64,000 nt of DNA from Rhodococcus sp. 06-462-5. Its GTDB lineage: Bacteria > Actinomycetota > Actinomycetes > Mycobacteriales > Mycobacteriaceae. A program made the position numbers and the translations under genes. Location of the stretch: positions 186,001 to 250,000 of the forward strand of contig NZ_NOYD01000013.1 of the NCBI RefSeq assembly GCF_002258315.1. Direction: 5' to 3'. The notes beneath the pieces were generated by a model, which searched no databases, was not told where the DNA came from, and worked only from the letters and a program-made list of their open reading frames with translations. Below are positions 41,201 to 50,860 of the stretch, piece after piece (the stretch's first letter is position 1; every line of letters begins with the position of its first letter).

Positions 41201-41308
41201 CTCATCGGTCCATCCGAGGGTGCGCAGATCGGACGGCGCAGTTTCTTCGACCAGTCCGAGTCGGCCCGGTCCGGGTACGACGGATCTGGAAGTCGGAGGA
41301 CGCACCAT
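38261..41308 (-). CDS. glnE: bifunctional glutamine synthetase adenylyltransferase/deadenylylase
   Basis: This 1015-aa enzyme has two nucleotidyltransferase domains. The N-terminal (deadenylylating) site carries [18 protein letters not shown], and the C-terminal (adenylylating) site [20 protein letters not shown]; both have the GxxxxDxD metal-binding pattern. It adds or removes AMP at Tyr406 of GlnA1. The C-terminal [32 protein letters not shown] is the conserved acceptor-binding region. ATG is preceded by AGGTGGG 6 nt upstream. It is longer by about 20 aa than the mycobacterial protein (from memory). Confidence 0.96.
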   Translation of the reverse strand: MVRPPTSRSVVPGPGRLGLVEETAPSDLRTLGWTDEDSLELLWSLSRAPNADLALRTLVRLYESLGAGWSEFDTALRTDKGFRGRILGLVGASSALADHLVADDSTWRLLLTKEGQGTGVSAKIELPSKATLVAELLEVVGAEPETGPNAAPDLYRASITGPPAVIALRKKYRDQIMVLAAYDLAATVENEPVLPYTVVGSQLSDMADAALTAALAVAVATVCPDAPCPTRLAVVAMGKCGARELNYVSDVDVVFVAEPADSQASRIAGEMMRIGSSAFFEVDAALRPEGKRGELVRTLDSHVAYYKRWAKTWEFQALLKARPMTGDIALGNDYVDAVNPMVWLASQREDFVPEVRAMRRRVEEMVPPELREREIKLGRGSLRDVEFAVQLLQLVHGRTDESLRVLGTTDALTALTEGGYVGRDDAANLTASYEFLRLIEHRLQLQRMRRTHTLPPQDDEEALRWLARSAHMRPDGNRDSLGVLNAEIKRNAQRIRRLHAKLFYRPLLDSVVKFDSETVRLTPDAATRQLAALGYATPQNALGHLRALVGSGTRRGQIQAVLLPTLLEWLADTPDPDAGLLNYRRLSESAGEQTWFLRVLRDEGAVAQRLMIVLGSSAYVPDLLIKAPEVIRLFADGPTGPRLLDVEPEETYRAILSSSARYEDPVRAINAARALRRHELARVASADILGMLDVPQVCRALSSVWAAVINAALAAAVRASEKERGEPAPATLAVIGMGRLGGGELGYGSDADVLFVCEPVAGVDETVAVKWANTIADRIRKLLGAPSTDPPLEVDTGLRPEGRNGPVVRTLASYAAYYSQWAQAWEVQALLRAHQVAGDQDLGIRFLLMADKVRYPEGGVSADAVREIRRIKARIDSERLPKGADPSTHTKLGRGGLADIEWTVQLIQLRYAHKVLTLHNTSTLQSLDAIGAAELMSETDVELLREAWILATKARNALVLVRGKPTDQLPRPGAVLSAVAQVAGWENGDAGAFLDNYLRVTRRAKAVVERTFGGS

Positions 41309-41450
41309 CTAGAACCCACCTCGGCGTGCCACAGTTTTACCCCGTCGTCAGTAATGCGACGCGAGGGTGCCCGCGCCGGCATCGGAACTACCATTCACGA
41401 TCGACTAGAACGTAGCCCATGACGACGCCGTGCTGTTAAACGCCGTGCTG

Positions 41451-42791
41451 TCAAAGACCCAGGTAGGCCTTCAGCTCGTAGGGCGTGACGTGGCTCCGGT
41501 ATTCCTCCCACTCGCGACGCTTGTTGCGGAGGAAGAAGTCGAAGACGTGCTCGCCCAGTGCTTCGGCGACCAGTTCGGAGCCTTCCATTGCGTTCAGTGC
41601 CTGATCGAGGTTGCCCGGCAGTTCCTTGTACCCCATGGCGCGACGCTCCGCGGAGGTCAGTGCCCACACGTCTTCCTCGGCCTCGGGCGGCAGGGTGTAG
41701 CCCTTCTCGATTCCGCGAAGACCGGCCGCGAGCAGCACCGCGAAGGCAAGGTACGGGTTGCAGGCCGAATCGGGGCTGCGGATCTCGACGCGACGCGAGG
41801 ATGCCTTGTTCGGGGTGTACATCGGCACGCGGATCAGCGCCGAGCGGTTCGCCGGTCCCCACGACGCCGCCGTCGGTGCCTCGCCACCGCGCACGAGTCG
41901 CTTGTAGGAGTTGACCCATTGGTTGGTGACGGCGCTGATCTCGTTGGCGTGTTCGAGGATGCCGGCGATGAACGACTTGCCGGTCTCCGAGAGCTGCATC
42001 GGGTCGTCCGGGTTGTGGAAGGCGTTGGCATCGCCCTCGAACAGGCTCATGTGCGTGTGCATCGCCGAGCCGGCCTGATCGCTGAACGGCTTGGGCATGA
42101 ACGTCGCGCGCACGCCCTCTTCGATGGCGACCTCTTTGACCACGTAGCGGAAGGTCATGATGTTGTCGGCCATCGACAGTGCGTCGGCGTAGCGGAGGTC
42201 GATCTCCTGCTGGCCCGGTGCGGCCTCGTGGTGGCTGAACTCGACCGAGATTCCCATCGACTCGAGCGCATCGATGGCGTGCCTGCGGAAGTTGGGGGCC
42301 GAGTCGTGCACGGCCTGGTCGAAGTAGCCGCCGTTGTCGGCCGGGGTCGGCGGTGAACCGTCCTGCGGGGCGTCCTTGAGCAGGAAGAATTCGATCTCGG
42401 GGTGCACGTAGCAGCTGAATCCGAGGTCCGCGGCCTTGCTCAACTGACGACGCAGCACGTGGCGTGAGTCCGCCCAGGACGGCGAACCGTCGGGCATGGC
42501 GATGTCGCAGAACATCCGAGCAGAGTGCTGGTGACCCTTGCTGGTGGACCAGGGCAGAATCTGGAACGTCGACGGATCGGGCTTGGCCACGGTGTCGGCC
42601 TCGGACACGCGGGCGAATCCTTCGATGGCGCTACCGTCGAAACCGATTCCCTCGTCGAATGCCCCTTCGAGCTCGGCGGGGGCGATGGCCACCGACTTGA
42701 GGTACCCGAGGACGTCGGTGAACCAGAGGCGGACGAAACGAATATCGCGCTCTTCGAGGGTCCGGAGCACGAATTCCTTTTGACGATCCAT
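41451..42791 (-). CDS. glnA2: glutamine synthetase, GlnA2 type
   Basis: This 446-aa protein is equal in length to mycobacterial GlnA2 (Rv2222c) and begins MDRQKEFVLRTLEERDIRFVRLWFTDVLG. ATP- and metal-binding residues are retained (PEIEFFLL, EVFSHHEAAPGQQEID-type and RGGEAPTAASWG). It lacks the adenylylation Tyr of GSI-beta, so it is not expected to be controlled by GlnE. Some relatives act as gamma-glutamylpolyamine synthetases, so glutamine synthesis is the default but not certain role. The frame has a further start 18 nt upstream; the family N-terminus decides for 42791. Confidence 0.93.
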   Translation of the reverse strand: MDRQKEFVLRTLEERDIRFVRLWFTDVLGYLKSVAIAPAELEGAFDEGIGFDGSAIEGFARVSEADTVAKPDPSTFQILPWSTSKGHQHSARMFCDIAMPDGSPSWADSRHVLRRQLSKAADLGFSCYVHPEIEFFLLKDAPQDGSPPTPADNGGYFDQAVHDSAPNFRRHAIDALESMGISVEFSHHEAAPGQQEIDLRYADALSMADNIMTFRYVVKEVAIEEGVRATFMPKPFSDQAGSAMHTHMSLFEGDANAFHNPDDPMQLSETGKSFIAGILEHANEISAVTNQWVNSYKRLVRGGEAPTAASWGPANRSALIRVPMYTPNKASSRRVEIRSPDSACNPYLAFAVLLAAGLRGIEKGYTLPPEAEEDVWALTSAERRAMGYKELPGNLDQALNAMEGSELVAEALGEHVFDFFLRNKRREWEEYRSHVTPYELKAYLGL

Positions 42792-42814
42792 GAACGCGAG
42801 AGTAAGCAAACGGA

Positions 42815-42830
42815 GTTAAATCTGTGTTAC
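42815..42830 (-). promoter_or_regulatory. weak GlnR-like box upstream of glnA2
   Basis: On the minus strand GTAAC-acagat-TTAAC matches one GlnR half well and the other only partly. It lies 24 nt before the start codon. The match is weak. Confidence 0.25.
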
Positions 42831-42893
42831 ATCGTGAATTCGGTCTCACTTCGTGAAACTCTCAGCGCACTTCCCAGGTGGTGAGGTAGCACG

Positions 42894-44462
42894 TCAGCAC
42901 CGCAATCCGTCCTCCGGCGGCACCAGATCGACGAGGTAGTTCACCAACGGCTCGTCGATGCACTCGACGCCCGAGAACGCGACCGTGTGCTGGGTGCCCT
43001 CGTACGTCACCAGATCGCCGCGCAACTGACCGGCCAACTCCACACCTGCTTGATACGGCGTGGCCGGATCGTCGGTCGTCGAGACCACCACCAGCGTCGG
43101 CAGTCCCTCGACGTCGACGATGTGCGGATCGCTCGTGTTCGGCACCGGCCAGAAGGCGCACAGGTCGAGCGGCGCGTTGCCCGTCGCTCGGCCGTCGTCC
43201 AGGTACGGCGCGGCGGCGCGGAACCTGGCGTCTGCCTCGTCGGCCGCTGCGCGATCGGTGGTCGGCGGGCCGTCGACGCAACGAACGGCGTTGAACGCGT
43301 CGTCGATGTTGGTGTAGCTGCCGTCCTCGAGCCGGCCCGAGTAGGTATCGGCGAGCCGGAGCAGTGTGTCGCCTCTGCCGTCGCGCAGTTCGTTCAGGCC
43401 GGCTCGCAGCAAACGCCACAGCTGCTGCGAGTACAGCGCCTGCTGGGCGCCGGTGATCGCGTCGTCGTAGCTGAGCCCGCGGGGGTCGGTCGTCTCGGCC
43501 GGCCGGTCGATCAGCGGTTCCACCAGCGACCGGAACTGCTCGACGGCCTGCGCCGGATCGGTTCCGAGCGGGCAGGTCTCGGTCTGTGCGCAGTCCGCGG
43601 CGAACTGATCGAACGCGGTCTGGAACGCCGCACCCTGGGCGACGGCCTCGTCGACGGGTGACTGATCCGGATCGAGCGCACCGTCGAGCACCATCGCGCG
43701 CACGTTGGACGGGAATTCCTCGGCATAGGCGGTCCCGATCCGGGTGCCGTAGGAGTAGCCGATGTAGGTCATCTTCTCGTCGCCGAGAACCGCACGGATG
43801 ACGTCCATGTCGCGCACCACTTCGCGGGTACCCACATGCTCGAGCACATCCGCCCCGGTCCGCTCGACGCACTGAGCGGCGTAGTCCCGATGTTCGGCCT
43901 CGGTCGCCGCGATGCCTTCGGGGCTGACGTCCACATCGGGTTCGCGACGCTCCTGGTCGACCTCCTCGGACGTCAGGCACCGCACTTCCGGCTCGGACGC
44001 TCCGATGCCACGTGGGTCGAAGCCGATGCGGTCGAATCGATCGGCGACGGCGGTGCCCTCGGCCTGCCCGGCGAGGTAGAGCCCCGACGAGCCGGGACCG
44101 CCCGGGTTCATCAGTACCGATCCGATCTTCTCGCCCGTCGCCTTCGTCCGCGAGATGGCGACCTCGATGGTCCTGCCCTCGGGGTCGGCGTAGTCCAACG
44201 GCACGGTCACCATCGCGCATTCGACGGCACTTCCGAGTTCGCTGCCGTCGGTGTTGTACCGGTCGCAGGATTCCCACTCCAGCGTCTGGGTGTAGAACGC
44301 TTCGAGGCCCGAGGGGATCGGGCCGACGGCGGATGACGATGGGGAACTGTCGGGCGCTGCGGAGTTCTCGGGTGTGGCCGTCGGCTCGGACGTGGAGCAG
44401 CCGACGGCCAACACGGCGACCGTGGACAGTGCCACGGCCGTGCTCCTGGTGCGCGTTCTCAT
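42894..44462 (-). CDS. secreted alpha/beta-hydrolase lipoprotein, CaeA/Hip1-like serine protease
   Basis: This 522-aa exported protein has a signal peptide ending in the lipobox AVGC (Cys22), then a Ser/Pro-rich linker. The alpha/beta-hydrolase fold has an oxyanion-hole motif MNPGGPGSSG (about 118-127), nucleophile Ser237 in GYSYG, acid Asp464/465 (STTDDPATP) and His492 (GTQHT). The layout, length and order of catalytic residues match mycobacterial Hip1 (Rv2224c/CaeA, about 520 aa), a cell-envelope carboxylesterase and serine protease that modulates host immunity there. The C-terminal peptidase part resembles tripeptidyl aminopeptidases. It lies next to glnA2 as in mycobacteria. Confidence 0.9.
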   Translation of the reverse strand: MRTRTRSTAVALSTVAVLAVGCSTSEPTATPENSAAPDSSPSSSAVGPIPSGLEAFYTQTLEWESCDRYNTDGSELGSAVECAMVTVPLDYADPEGRTIEVAISRTKATGEKIGSVLMNPGGPGSSGLYLAGQAEGTAVADRFDRIGFDPRGIGASEPEVRCLTSEEVDQERREPDVDVSPEGIAATEAEHRDYAAQCVERTGADVLEHVGTREVVRDMDVIRAVLGDEKMTYIGYSYGTRIGTAYAEEFPSNVRAMVLDGALDPDQSPVDEAVAQGAAFQTAFDQFAADCAQTETCPLGTDPAQAVEQFRSLVEPLIDRPAETTDPRGLSYDDAITGAQQALYSQQLWRLLRAGLNELRDGRGDTLLRLADTYSGRLEDGSYTNIDDAFNAVRCVDGPPTTDRAAADEADARFRAAAPYLDDGRATGNAPLDLCAFWPVPNTSDPHIVDVEGLPTLVVVSTTDDPATPYQAGVELAGQLRGDLVTYEGTQHTVAFSGVECIDEPLVNYLVDLVPPEDGLRC

Positions 44463-44542
44463 GGCACGATCGTGCCAGGTCTTTCGAGCGCTCCGCTCGC
44501 GCTGCCGGGCGGGGACGTCGTCCGAGCACTAGCGTGGGCGCA

Positions 44543-46273
44543 GTGCAGGCACTTCGACTCGCCCTCGCCCAGATCAATTCCGTCGTCGGCGATCTCGCCG
44601 CGAACTCCGCAGCGATCGTCGAGTGGACGGTCCGCGCAGCCCACGACGGTGCCAACGTGGTGGTGTTTCCCGAGATGGCGCTGACGGGATACCCCGTCGA
44701 GGATCTGGCTCTGCGACCGTCGTTCGCCGCCGCGTCGGCTCGCGCTCTCACCGAGTTGGCGACCGCCCTGGACAGTGCCGGGTGCGGCGATCGCATCGTC
44801 GTGGTCGGCTACCTCGATCGCGACGCCGAGGGCTCGCGGAACAGCGCGGCAGTGATCGCCGACGGACGGGTGACGACTCGATACGACAAGCATTCGCTCC
44901 CCACCTACCGAGTGTTCGACGAGGCCCGCTACTTCGCGCCGGGATCCGGCCTGAGCATCACGACGATCAACGGCCTGCGGCTCGGTGTCGTTGTCTGCGA
45001 GGACATCTGGCAACCGGGCGGGTCCGTTCCCGCCTACGCCGCGGCCGGTGTGGACATGCTGCTCTGCCTCAATGCCAGCCCCTTCGAGCAGGGCAAGGAC
45101 GAGGTGCGTCGCTCCATCGCCCGGCGGAGGGCCACCGAGATCGGCGCTCCGATCGCCTACGTCAACGTCGTCGGCGGCCAGGACGAGTTGGTGTTCGACG
45201 GAGCGAGTTTCGTCGTCGGCCCGGACGGTTCCACCTGGGGCCGCTCCCCCCAATTCGTCGAGCATCTCCTCGTCGTCGACATCGATGCCCCGGCGGCACC
45301 ACATCCGGATGCCGCCGAGGTACCGGGCTGGTCCATCGACCGCGTGACGCTTCCCGACGTGGCGGTCACCGGCTGGCAGCGAGCCGAACCGTCCCTCGCA
45401 GAGATCGTCGGCACCGAGGAACAGGTGTGGGGCGCACTGGTGACCGGATTGCGGGACTACGTGCACAAGAACGGCTTCCGTTCGGTGGCCCTCGGGTTGT
45501 CCGGCGGTATCGATTCGGCGGTGGTCGCGGCCATCGCCGTCGACGCTCTCGGTAGCGATGCGGTACACGCAGTGTCGATGCCCTCGACGTACTCGTCGAC
45601 TCACTCCCGCACCGACGCGGAGGACTTCGCGTCGCGCACCGGTATCCACTTCCGCGTCGAGCCGATTGCCGACATGGTCGCCTGCTACGTCGACCAGCTG
45701 CATCTGACCGGGCTCGCGGAGGAGAACATTCAGGCCCGCTGCCGAGGCATGGTGTTGATGGCACTGTCGAACAGCTTCGGTCACCTGGTGTTGGCCACAG
45801 GAAACAAATCCGAACTGGCCGTTGGCTATTCGACGATCTACGGGGATGCCGTCGGCGGCTTCGCGCCGATCAAGGACGTGCCGAAGTCGCTCGTGTGGGA
45901 GCTGGCGCGGTGGCGGAACAAGTCCGCTGCCGACCGCGGGGACATCCCTCCGATCCCCGAGTCGAGCATCGACAAGCCGCCGTCCGCCGAGCTCAGGCCG
46001 GGGCAACTCGACACCGACTCGTTGCCCGACTACGACGAGCTCGACGCCATCCTGTTCAGGTACGTCGACCACGACCAGGGCCTCGAGGACATCGTGGCGG
46101 CCGGTTTCGATGCCGCGGTGGTCGCGGACATCCTGCGCAAGGTCGACGCGTCGGAGTACAAGCGGCGTCAGTATCCGATCGGCACCAAGGTCACCTCTCG
46201 TGCGTTCGGACGTGACCGCCGCATGCCGATCACCAACGGCTGGCGGGACTACGCGGCACACGGCGGGGTGTGA
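44543..46273 (+). CDS. nadE: glutamine-dependent NAD+ synthetase
   Basis: This 576-aa enzyme converts deamido-NAD to NAD. The N-terminal nitrilase-type glutaminase has the catalytic triad Glu44 (FPEMALTGY), Lys116 (YDKHSLPTY) and Cys152 (VVCEDIW). The C-terminal synthetase domain has the P-loop SGGIDSAVV (320-328) and ATGNKSELAVGYST. GTG codons occur at 44534 and 44543. The second is preferred because TAGCGT ends 7 nt before it and no ribosome-binding site exists. It is shorter than the mycobacterial NadE (about 679 aa from memory), so it belongs to a different subfamily. It is divergent from the Hip1-like gene and about 120 nt before panB. Confidence 0.93.
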   Translation: MQALRLALAQINSVVGDLAANSAAIVEWTVRAAHDGANVVVFPEMALTGYPVEDLALRPSFAAASARALTELATALDSAGCGDRIVVVGYLDRDAEGSRNSAAVIADGRVTTRYDKHSLPTYRVFDEARYFAPGSGLSITTINGLRLGVVVCEDIWQPGGSVPAYAAAGVDMLLCLNASPFEQGKDEVRRSIARRRATEIGAPIAYVNVVGGQDELVFDGASFVVGPDGSTWGRSPQFVEHLLVVDIDAPAAPHPDAAEVPGWSIDRVTLPDVAVTGWQRAEPSLAEIVGTEEQVWGALVTGLRDYVHKNGFRSVALGLSGGIDSAVVAAIAVDALGSDAVHAVSMPSTYSSTHSRTDAEDFASRTGIHFRVEPIADMVACYVDQLHLTGLAEENIQARCRGMVLMALSNSFGHLVLATGNKSELAVGYSTIYGDAVGGFAPIKDVPKSLVWELARWRNKSAADRGDIPPIPESSIDKPPSAELRPGQLDTDSLPDYDELDAILFRYVDHDQGLEDIVAAGFDAAVVADILRKVDASEYKRRQYPIGTKVTSRAFGRDRRMPITNGWRDYAAHGGV

Positions 46274-46282
46274 CGAATTGCA

Positions 46283-46303
46283 CTGCCGGTAGCGCTCCGG
46301 CAG
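46283..46303 (+). terminator. hairpin after nadE
   Basis: A 7-bp stem (ctgccgg / ccggcag) with a 7-nt loop lies 9 nt past the nadE stop. There is no T-tract. Confidence 0.45.
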
Positions 46304-46391
46304 GTCACGCGCAGTGGCAGACTTGCCCACGTCATCACACCCCATCCCGGGGACCCGCCGAGCGGGCCTCGAGGACCAGAAAGGGACAAAG

Positions 46392-47243
46392 ATGTCCGAA
46401 ACTGCTGTGTACGGCGGGTCTGCTCAGGAAGCACCCTCCACCGCTCTGACCCGCAAGACCCGCACCCACCACCTTCTGCAGATGAAGGCCGAGGGTGAGC
46501 GCTGGGGAACGCTCACCGCCTACGACTACTCCAGCGCCCGCATCTTCGAAGAAGCAGGCGTACCTGTTCTCCTCGTCGGTGATTCGGCAGCGAACGTCGT
46601 CTACGGCTACGACACCACCGTGCCGATCACCGTCGACGAGCTTCTCCCGCTGGTCCGCGGAGTGGTCCGCGGCGCACCGCACGCCCTCGTCGTCGCAGAT
46701 CTGCCCTTCGGCACGTACGAGGCCTCGCCGCAGCAGGCCCTCGAAACCGCAGTTCGGTTCATGAAGGAAGGGCTCGCGGGCGCAGTCAAGCTCGAAGGCG
46801 GTGAGCGCGTGGCCGCTCAGATCGCCGCGATCACGGCCGCGGGCATCCCGGTGATGGCCCACGTCGGCTTCACCCCGCAGAGCGTCAACACGTTGGGTGG
46901 CTTCCGCGTCCAGGGTCGCGGAGACGCCTCCGAGCAGCTGGTGGCCGACGCCATCGCAGTCCAGGAGGCGGGTGCGTTTGCCGTCGTCATGGAGATGGTT
47001 CCCGCCGACATCGCCGGCCAGGTCACCCGCAAGCTGACCATTCCGACGGTCGGCATCGGTGCGGGCAACGAATGCGACGCGCAGGTTCTGGTGTGGCAGG
47101 ACATGGCCGGATACACCAACGGCAAGACCGCGAAATTCGTGAAGAAGTTCGCCGACGTCGGCGATTCACTACGGACCGCGGCAACCACGTACTTGTCCGA
47201 GGTGCGATCGGGAGTCTTCCCCGGGCCCGAACACAGCTACTGA
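46392..47243 (+). CDS. panB: 3-methyl-2-oxobutanoate hydroxymethyltransferase
   Basis: This 283-aa enzyme makes ketopantoate, the first step of pantothenate and CoA synthesis. It folds as a TIM barrel with Mg-binding Asp in [16 protein letters not shown] and [16 protein letters not shown], and the C-terminal [19 protein letters not shown] is highly conserved. AAAGGGA is 6 nt before the ATG. panC and panD are not in the window. Confidence 0.95.
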   Translation: MSETAVYGGSAQEAPSTALTRKTRTHHLLQMKAEGERWGTLTAYDYSSARIFEEAGVPVLLVGDSAANVVYGYDTTVPITVDELLPLVRGVVRGAPHALVVADLPFGTYEASPQQALETAVRFMKEGLAGAVKLEGGERVAAQIAAITAAGIPVMAHVGFTPQSVNTLGGFRVQGRGDASEQLVADAIAVQEAGAFAVVMEMVPADIAGQVTRKLTIPTVGIGAGNECDAQVLVWQDMAGYTNGKTAKFVKKFADVGDSLRTAATTYLSEVRSGVFPGPEHSY

Positions 47244-47285
47244 TCGTCCTCGCCTCGTCCAGGTTCGGGTGGCACACTCGGGGCC

Positions 47286-47732
47286 ATGACAATCAGACGG
47301 GGTACGACGTCCATCGCAGGAAGAAGCGCAGTCGCAGTAGCAAGCGCGGCTGCGCTTCTCGCCGTGTTGGGGGCATGCAGTACCGACACCACCAACACCG
47401 GTTCGTCGTCCACCACGACGATTGCTCCGACCACCACGGTCACCACGCCGCCTGCGGACGCGGTGATCACCGATGCCCAGAAGCAGCAGCTGTGCACCGA
47501 TCTCGAGGCGCAGCTGTCCAACTGGCGCGTTCAGGGGCCCACCCTGGGCCGCGGCGGGCTGAACATCCTGGTGCAGACCTGGGCGGCGCAGAGCGGCGTC
47601 ATCAACCTGCAGGTGGTGCAGAACCGAGCGATCGTCGACGAGATCACGACGGAAACGTGCTCGGACGTGCGGGACGAGGCCATCCGTTCGCTCGACATTC
47701 CGGACCTCGCGTCCGGTCTGGTGGGCTTCTAG
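47286..47732 (+). CDS. small secreted lipoprotein of unknown function
   Basis: This 148-aa protein has a signal peptide with the lipobox VLGAC (Cys31), then a Thr/Ser-rich linker (about 32-60) and a soluble domain with a Cys pair (QLCTDLEAQLSNW and TETCSDVRDEAIRSL) that may form a disulfide. CACACT ends 7 nt before the ATG. It is followed after 1 nt by the prolyl iminopeptidase gene, so the two are likely coupled. The family was not recognised. Confidence 0.78.
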   Translation: MTIRRGTTSIAGRSAVAVASAAALLAVLGACSTDTTNTGSSSTTTIAPTTTVTTPPADAVITDAQKQQLCTDLEAQLSNWRVQGPTLGRGGLNILVQTWAAQSGVINLQVVQNRAIVDEITTETCSDVRDEAIRSLDIPDLASGLVGF

Positions 47733-47733
47733 G

Positions 47734-48690
47734 ATGCGGACCCTCTACCCCGAGATCGCGCCCGTCGATACCGGACACCTCGACGTCGGTGACGGCCAAC
47801 AGATCTACTGGGAAGTCTCCGGCAATCCAGACGGCTCACCCGTGGTGTTCGTACACGGCGGTCCGGGCGGGGCCACCAATCCATTGCAGCGCAGGTATTT
47901 CGACCCGCAGACGTACCGAATCGTGTTGTTCGATCAGCGGGGCTGCGGGCAGTCGACCCCGCACATCGCCGACGGCGGCGATCTGTCGGTCAACACCACC
48001 GACCGGCTGATCTCGGACATGGAAAAGCTCCGGGCGCACCTGAACATCGACACGTGGTTGGTGTTCGGCGGATCGTGGGGCTCGACGCTGTCACTGGCGT
48101 ACACGCAGTCGCATCGCGATCGCGTGCGGGGGCTGGTACTGCGGGGGATATTTCTGGTGCGGCCGTCGGAGATCGACTGGTACTACGGCGGCGGGGCGGG
48201 CCACATCTTCCCCGATCTGTGGGAGAAGTTTCTCGAACCCATCCCGGAGGACGAGCGCGACGGCGATCTCGTCGAGGCATATCACCGGCAGTTGATGTCC
48301 GACGACCGCGAGGCCGCAACCCGAGCTGCGGTGGCGTGGTCCACCTGGGAGGCGGCGACGAGTTACCTGCTGCCGAAATCGGATGCAGTGCAAGACAACT
48401 CGGACCCGCGGTTCGCCCTGGCATTCGCCGGTATCGAAAACCACTACTTTCGCAACAATTGCTTTCTCGAAGAGAACCAATTGCTACGTGACGCCCCTCT
48501 GCTCGACGGTATTCCTGGCGTCATCGTGCAGGGCCGCTACGACGTCGTGTGCCCGGCAACGAGCGCGTGGGCGCTGCACAAGGCCTGGCCCTCAGCAGAT
48601 CTGGTGATCGTCGACGATGCCGGCCATTCTGCAGCCGAGCCCGGCATCGTGCATCACCTCGTCGAAGCAACGGATCGTTTCAGGCAGTGA
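47734..48690 (+). CDS. pip: proline iminopeptidase (S33)
   Basis: This 318-aa alpha/beta hydrolase removes N-terminal proline from peptides. The oxyanion-hole loop HGGPGG (41-46) and the nucleophile Ser114 in GGSWGST are standard for the family, as are FDQRGCGQSTPH and the C-terminal GRYDVVCPATSAWALHKAWPSADLVIVDDAGHSA with the catalytic Asp and His. No ribosome-binding site is needed if it is translationally coupled to the lipoprotein gene. The 3' end overlaps the convergent RNB gene by 11 nt. Confidence 0.93.
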   Translation: MRTLYPEIAPVDTGHLDVGDGQQIYWEVSGNPDGSPVVFVHGGPGGATNPLQRRYFDPQTYRIVLFDQRGCGQSTPHIADGGDLSVNTTDRLISDMEKLRAHLNIDTWLVFGGSWGSTLSLAYTQSHRDRVRGLVLRGIFLVRPSEIDWYYGGGAGHIFPDLWEKFLEPIPEDERDGDLVEAYHRQLMSDDREAATRAAVAWSTWEAATSYLLPKSDAVQDNSDPRFALAFAGIENHYFRNNCFLEENQLLRDAPLLDGIPGVIVQGRYDVVCPATSAWALHKAWPSADLVIVDDAGHSAAEPGIVHHLVEATDRFRQ

Positions 48691-50110
48691 CGGCCGGGTA
48701 GTCGAATCGGACTGTGCGCGAGTCGGTGTCGGCCCGGGTCAACCGGACCTTCACCGACTCCCCCGCGGGCGGTTCTCCGTCGCACTTTCCGAGAACGATC
48801 GGCTGTGACACCAACACCTCGGCGTCGCGCTTGCCCTCGGCACCGCGCAGCACGACCGCCGAGAATTGCTCGCCCACTCGGTCTTTCAATACGTGCGCTT
48901 CGGTGAGGTCGATGCAGGCGCGGTCCACCTTCGAGGCCGCGGAATCCGATCCGCGCATGATGGCGGGCAACTCCGGCAATGCCTGCGCCGCCCAGTCCGG
49001 TACCGGCGCTCCTGCCACGACGGCCAGGCACACCTCGGTGGCGAAGCGATCGGACAACCGGCGCAGTGGTGCCGTCACGTGCGCGTACGGCGCGCCGATT
49101 CCCGAATGCTCGACCGATGTACCGGTGTCCAACGGGTTCGTTGTGCGGTCGAATGCGAGGTAATCCGCACCGCGCAACAGGCCGGTCGCCTGAGTCATCA
49201 TCGCCAGCGTCGACGGCTCGTCGGTGGGTAAACCGGCCAGCACTGCCCCGGCGGATGCGCCTGCGGGCCAGTCGATTCCGAGTGCTTGTGCGGTCTTCTT
49301 CAGTGTGTCCACCGATTCGGACGAGGCAGGCGGTAGGGTGCGGACGATGCCGATTCCGGCATCGAGCATGATCCTGGCGGCGCACATTCCCGTCAGCAAC
49401 GATACTTCGGCATTCCACCCGTCGACTGCAGTGCGTGGTTGCAGGACGATGCGCCAGCCCTGCCCGTCGGGCACCACCTCCTGCTCGGGCAGGGTGATGT
49501 CGACGGCTCCGCGCCGTCTGGCTGCAGCTGCGCGCTGGGCCCCGAATTCGGCCAGCGCTGCGATGGACGGGTGCGGTGTCCCCGCGTCCACGTCGGCCTG
49601 CACTCCGGCGTAGTCGAGACGGGCGGTCGATCGAACGAGCGCGCGGGTGACAGTCCACGCGGCCGCCTCGCCGACGTCGTCGAGTTCGATGGTCCACAGC
49701 GCGGCGCAGCGAGTCTGCCCCTCGAGCAGGCTGCCCGAGCCTTCGGACAGCTCTCGTGGATGCAACGGCACGGATCCGTCGGGCAGGTAGAACGTCTGGC
49801 CGCGTCGACGAGTTTCGGCGTCGAGCGCTCCCCCGGGCGTCACCAGTGCGCCCACGTCGGCGATCGCGTAGTGCACCACCAGCCCGTTGGACGTCTTCTC
49901 GATGTGTACGGCTTGGTCGAGGTCCTTCGAGCCGGGCGGGTCGATGGTGACGAACGGGATGTCGGTTCGGTCGATTCTGCTGTCGGCGTGCAGGTCTCGG
50001 GCTTCGACCGCCTCGCGCATCACGTCCTCGTCGAACGCTTCGGTCAGTGCGAACTCGGATCTGATGGCCTCGAAGTCGAAGCCCGGGGCCCTCAGCCGGG
50101 TGAGCAGCAC
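48680..50110 (-). CDS. RNB-domain ribonuclease, short form
   Basis: This 476-aa protein is an RNase II/R-type 3'-5' exoribonuclease core. The active-site block is TIDPPGSKDLDQAVHI (about 55-70), where Asp57, Asp63 and Asp65 correspond to the metal-binding aspartates. The last Asp of the usual DLDDA is Gln66. A second RNB block is GIGAPYAHVTAPLRRLSDRF. No recognisable cold-shock or S1 domains are visible, so it is much shorter than RNase R. GTG start sits 2 nt after the preceding 60-aa gene, consistent with coupling. It lies downstream of rnpB. Confidence 0.9.
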   Translation of the reverse strand: MLLTRLRAPGFDFEAIRSEFALTEAFDEDVMREAVEARDLHADSRIDRTDIPFVTIDPPGSKDLDQAVHIEKTSNGLVVHYAIADVGALVTPGGALDAETRRRGQTFYLPDGSVPLHPRELSEGSGSLLEGQTRCAALWTIELDDVGEAAAWTVTRALVRSTARLDYAGVQADVDAGTPHPSIAALAEFGAQRAAAARRRGAVDITLPEQEVVPDGQGWRIVLQPRTAVDGWNAEVSLLTGMCAARIMLDAGIGIVRTLPPASSESVDTLKKTAQALGIDWPAGASAGAVLAGLPTDEPSTLAMMTQATGLLRGADYLAFDRTTNPLDTGTSVEHSGIGAPYAHVTAPLRRLSDRFATEVCLAVVAGAPVPDWAAQALPELPAIMRGSDSAASKVDRACIDLTEAHVLKDRVGEQFSAVVLRGAEGKRDAEVLVSQPIVLGKCDGEPPAGESVKVRLTRADTDSRTVRFDYPAVTA

Positions 50111-50112
50111 CG

Positions 50113-50295
50113 TCAGTTGTTCCAGTCGTCTTCGGAATCGGCGGCCTTGTTGCGCGCCGCAGCAATCTTCAGCGCCTGCTCCGCGGTGGCCTTGTCCGGA
50201 TACGGGCCCATACGGTCGAGGGCGTTGGTCTGCTTGCCCTGTACGACCTGCTTGGTGCTGATGTCGTAGTACCAGGAGGTGTCGTCGTCGGTCAT
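50113..50295 (-). CDS. 60-aa SPOR-like protein
   Basis: This short acidic protein (MTDDDTSWYYDISTKQVVQGKQTNALDRMGPYPDKATAEQALKI...) has a layout similar to SPOR repeats (one beta strand, then MGPYPDKATAEQALK as strand-loop-helix). Such small proteins recur next to mycobacterial RNA and cell-wall genes; no role is known to me. CACACT ends 7 nt before the ATG, a leaderless pattern. The stop is 2 nt before the RNB gene start. Confidence 0.8.
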   Translation of the reverse strand: MTDDDTSWYYDISTKQVVQGKQTNALDRMGPYPDKATAEQALKIAAARNKAADSEDDWNN

Positions 50296-50350
50296 GACTT
50301 CCAGTGTGCCCCATGGAGCGACGGCGTAGGAGAACTGCGGAAGAAATTGT

Positions 50351-50764
<414 letters not shown>

Positions 50765-50860
50765 GGTCCTCCGAGCCGCAGCCGTCCGGCCAACTCGTTC
50801 GCGGTTGCGTACTCTACTCGGCGCTCCTCGCCCGCCGGTAACCGAACTACAGTTCCTCCC

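Noticed and set aside
41400..41451. Direct repeat cgccgtgctgt twice downstream of glnA2
   Set aside because: The two 11-nt copies are short and imperfectly placed; they do not form a hairpin and look like chance or slippage.
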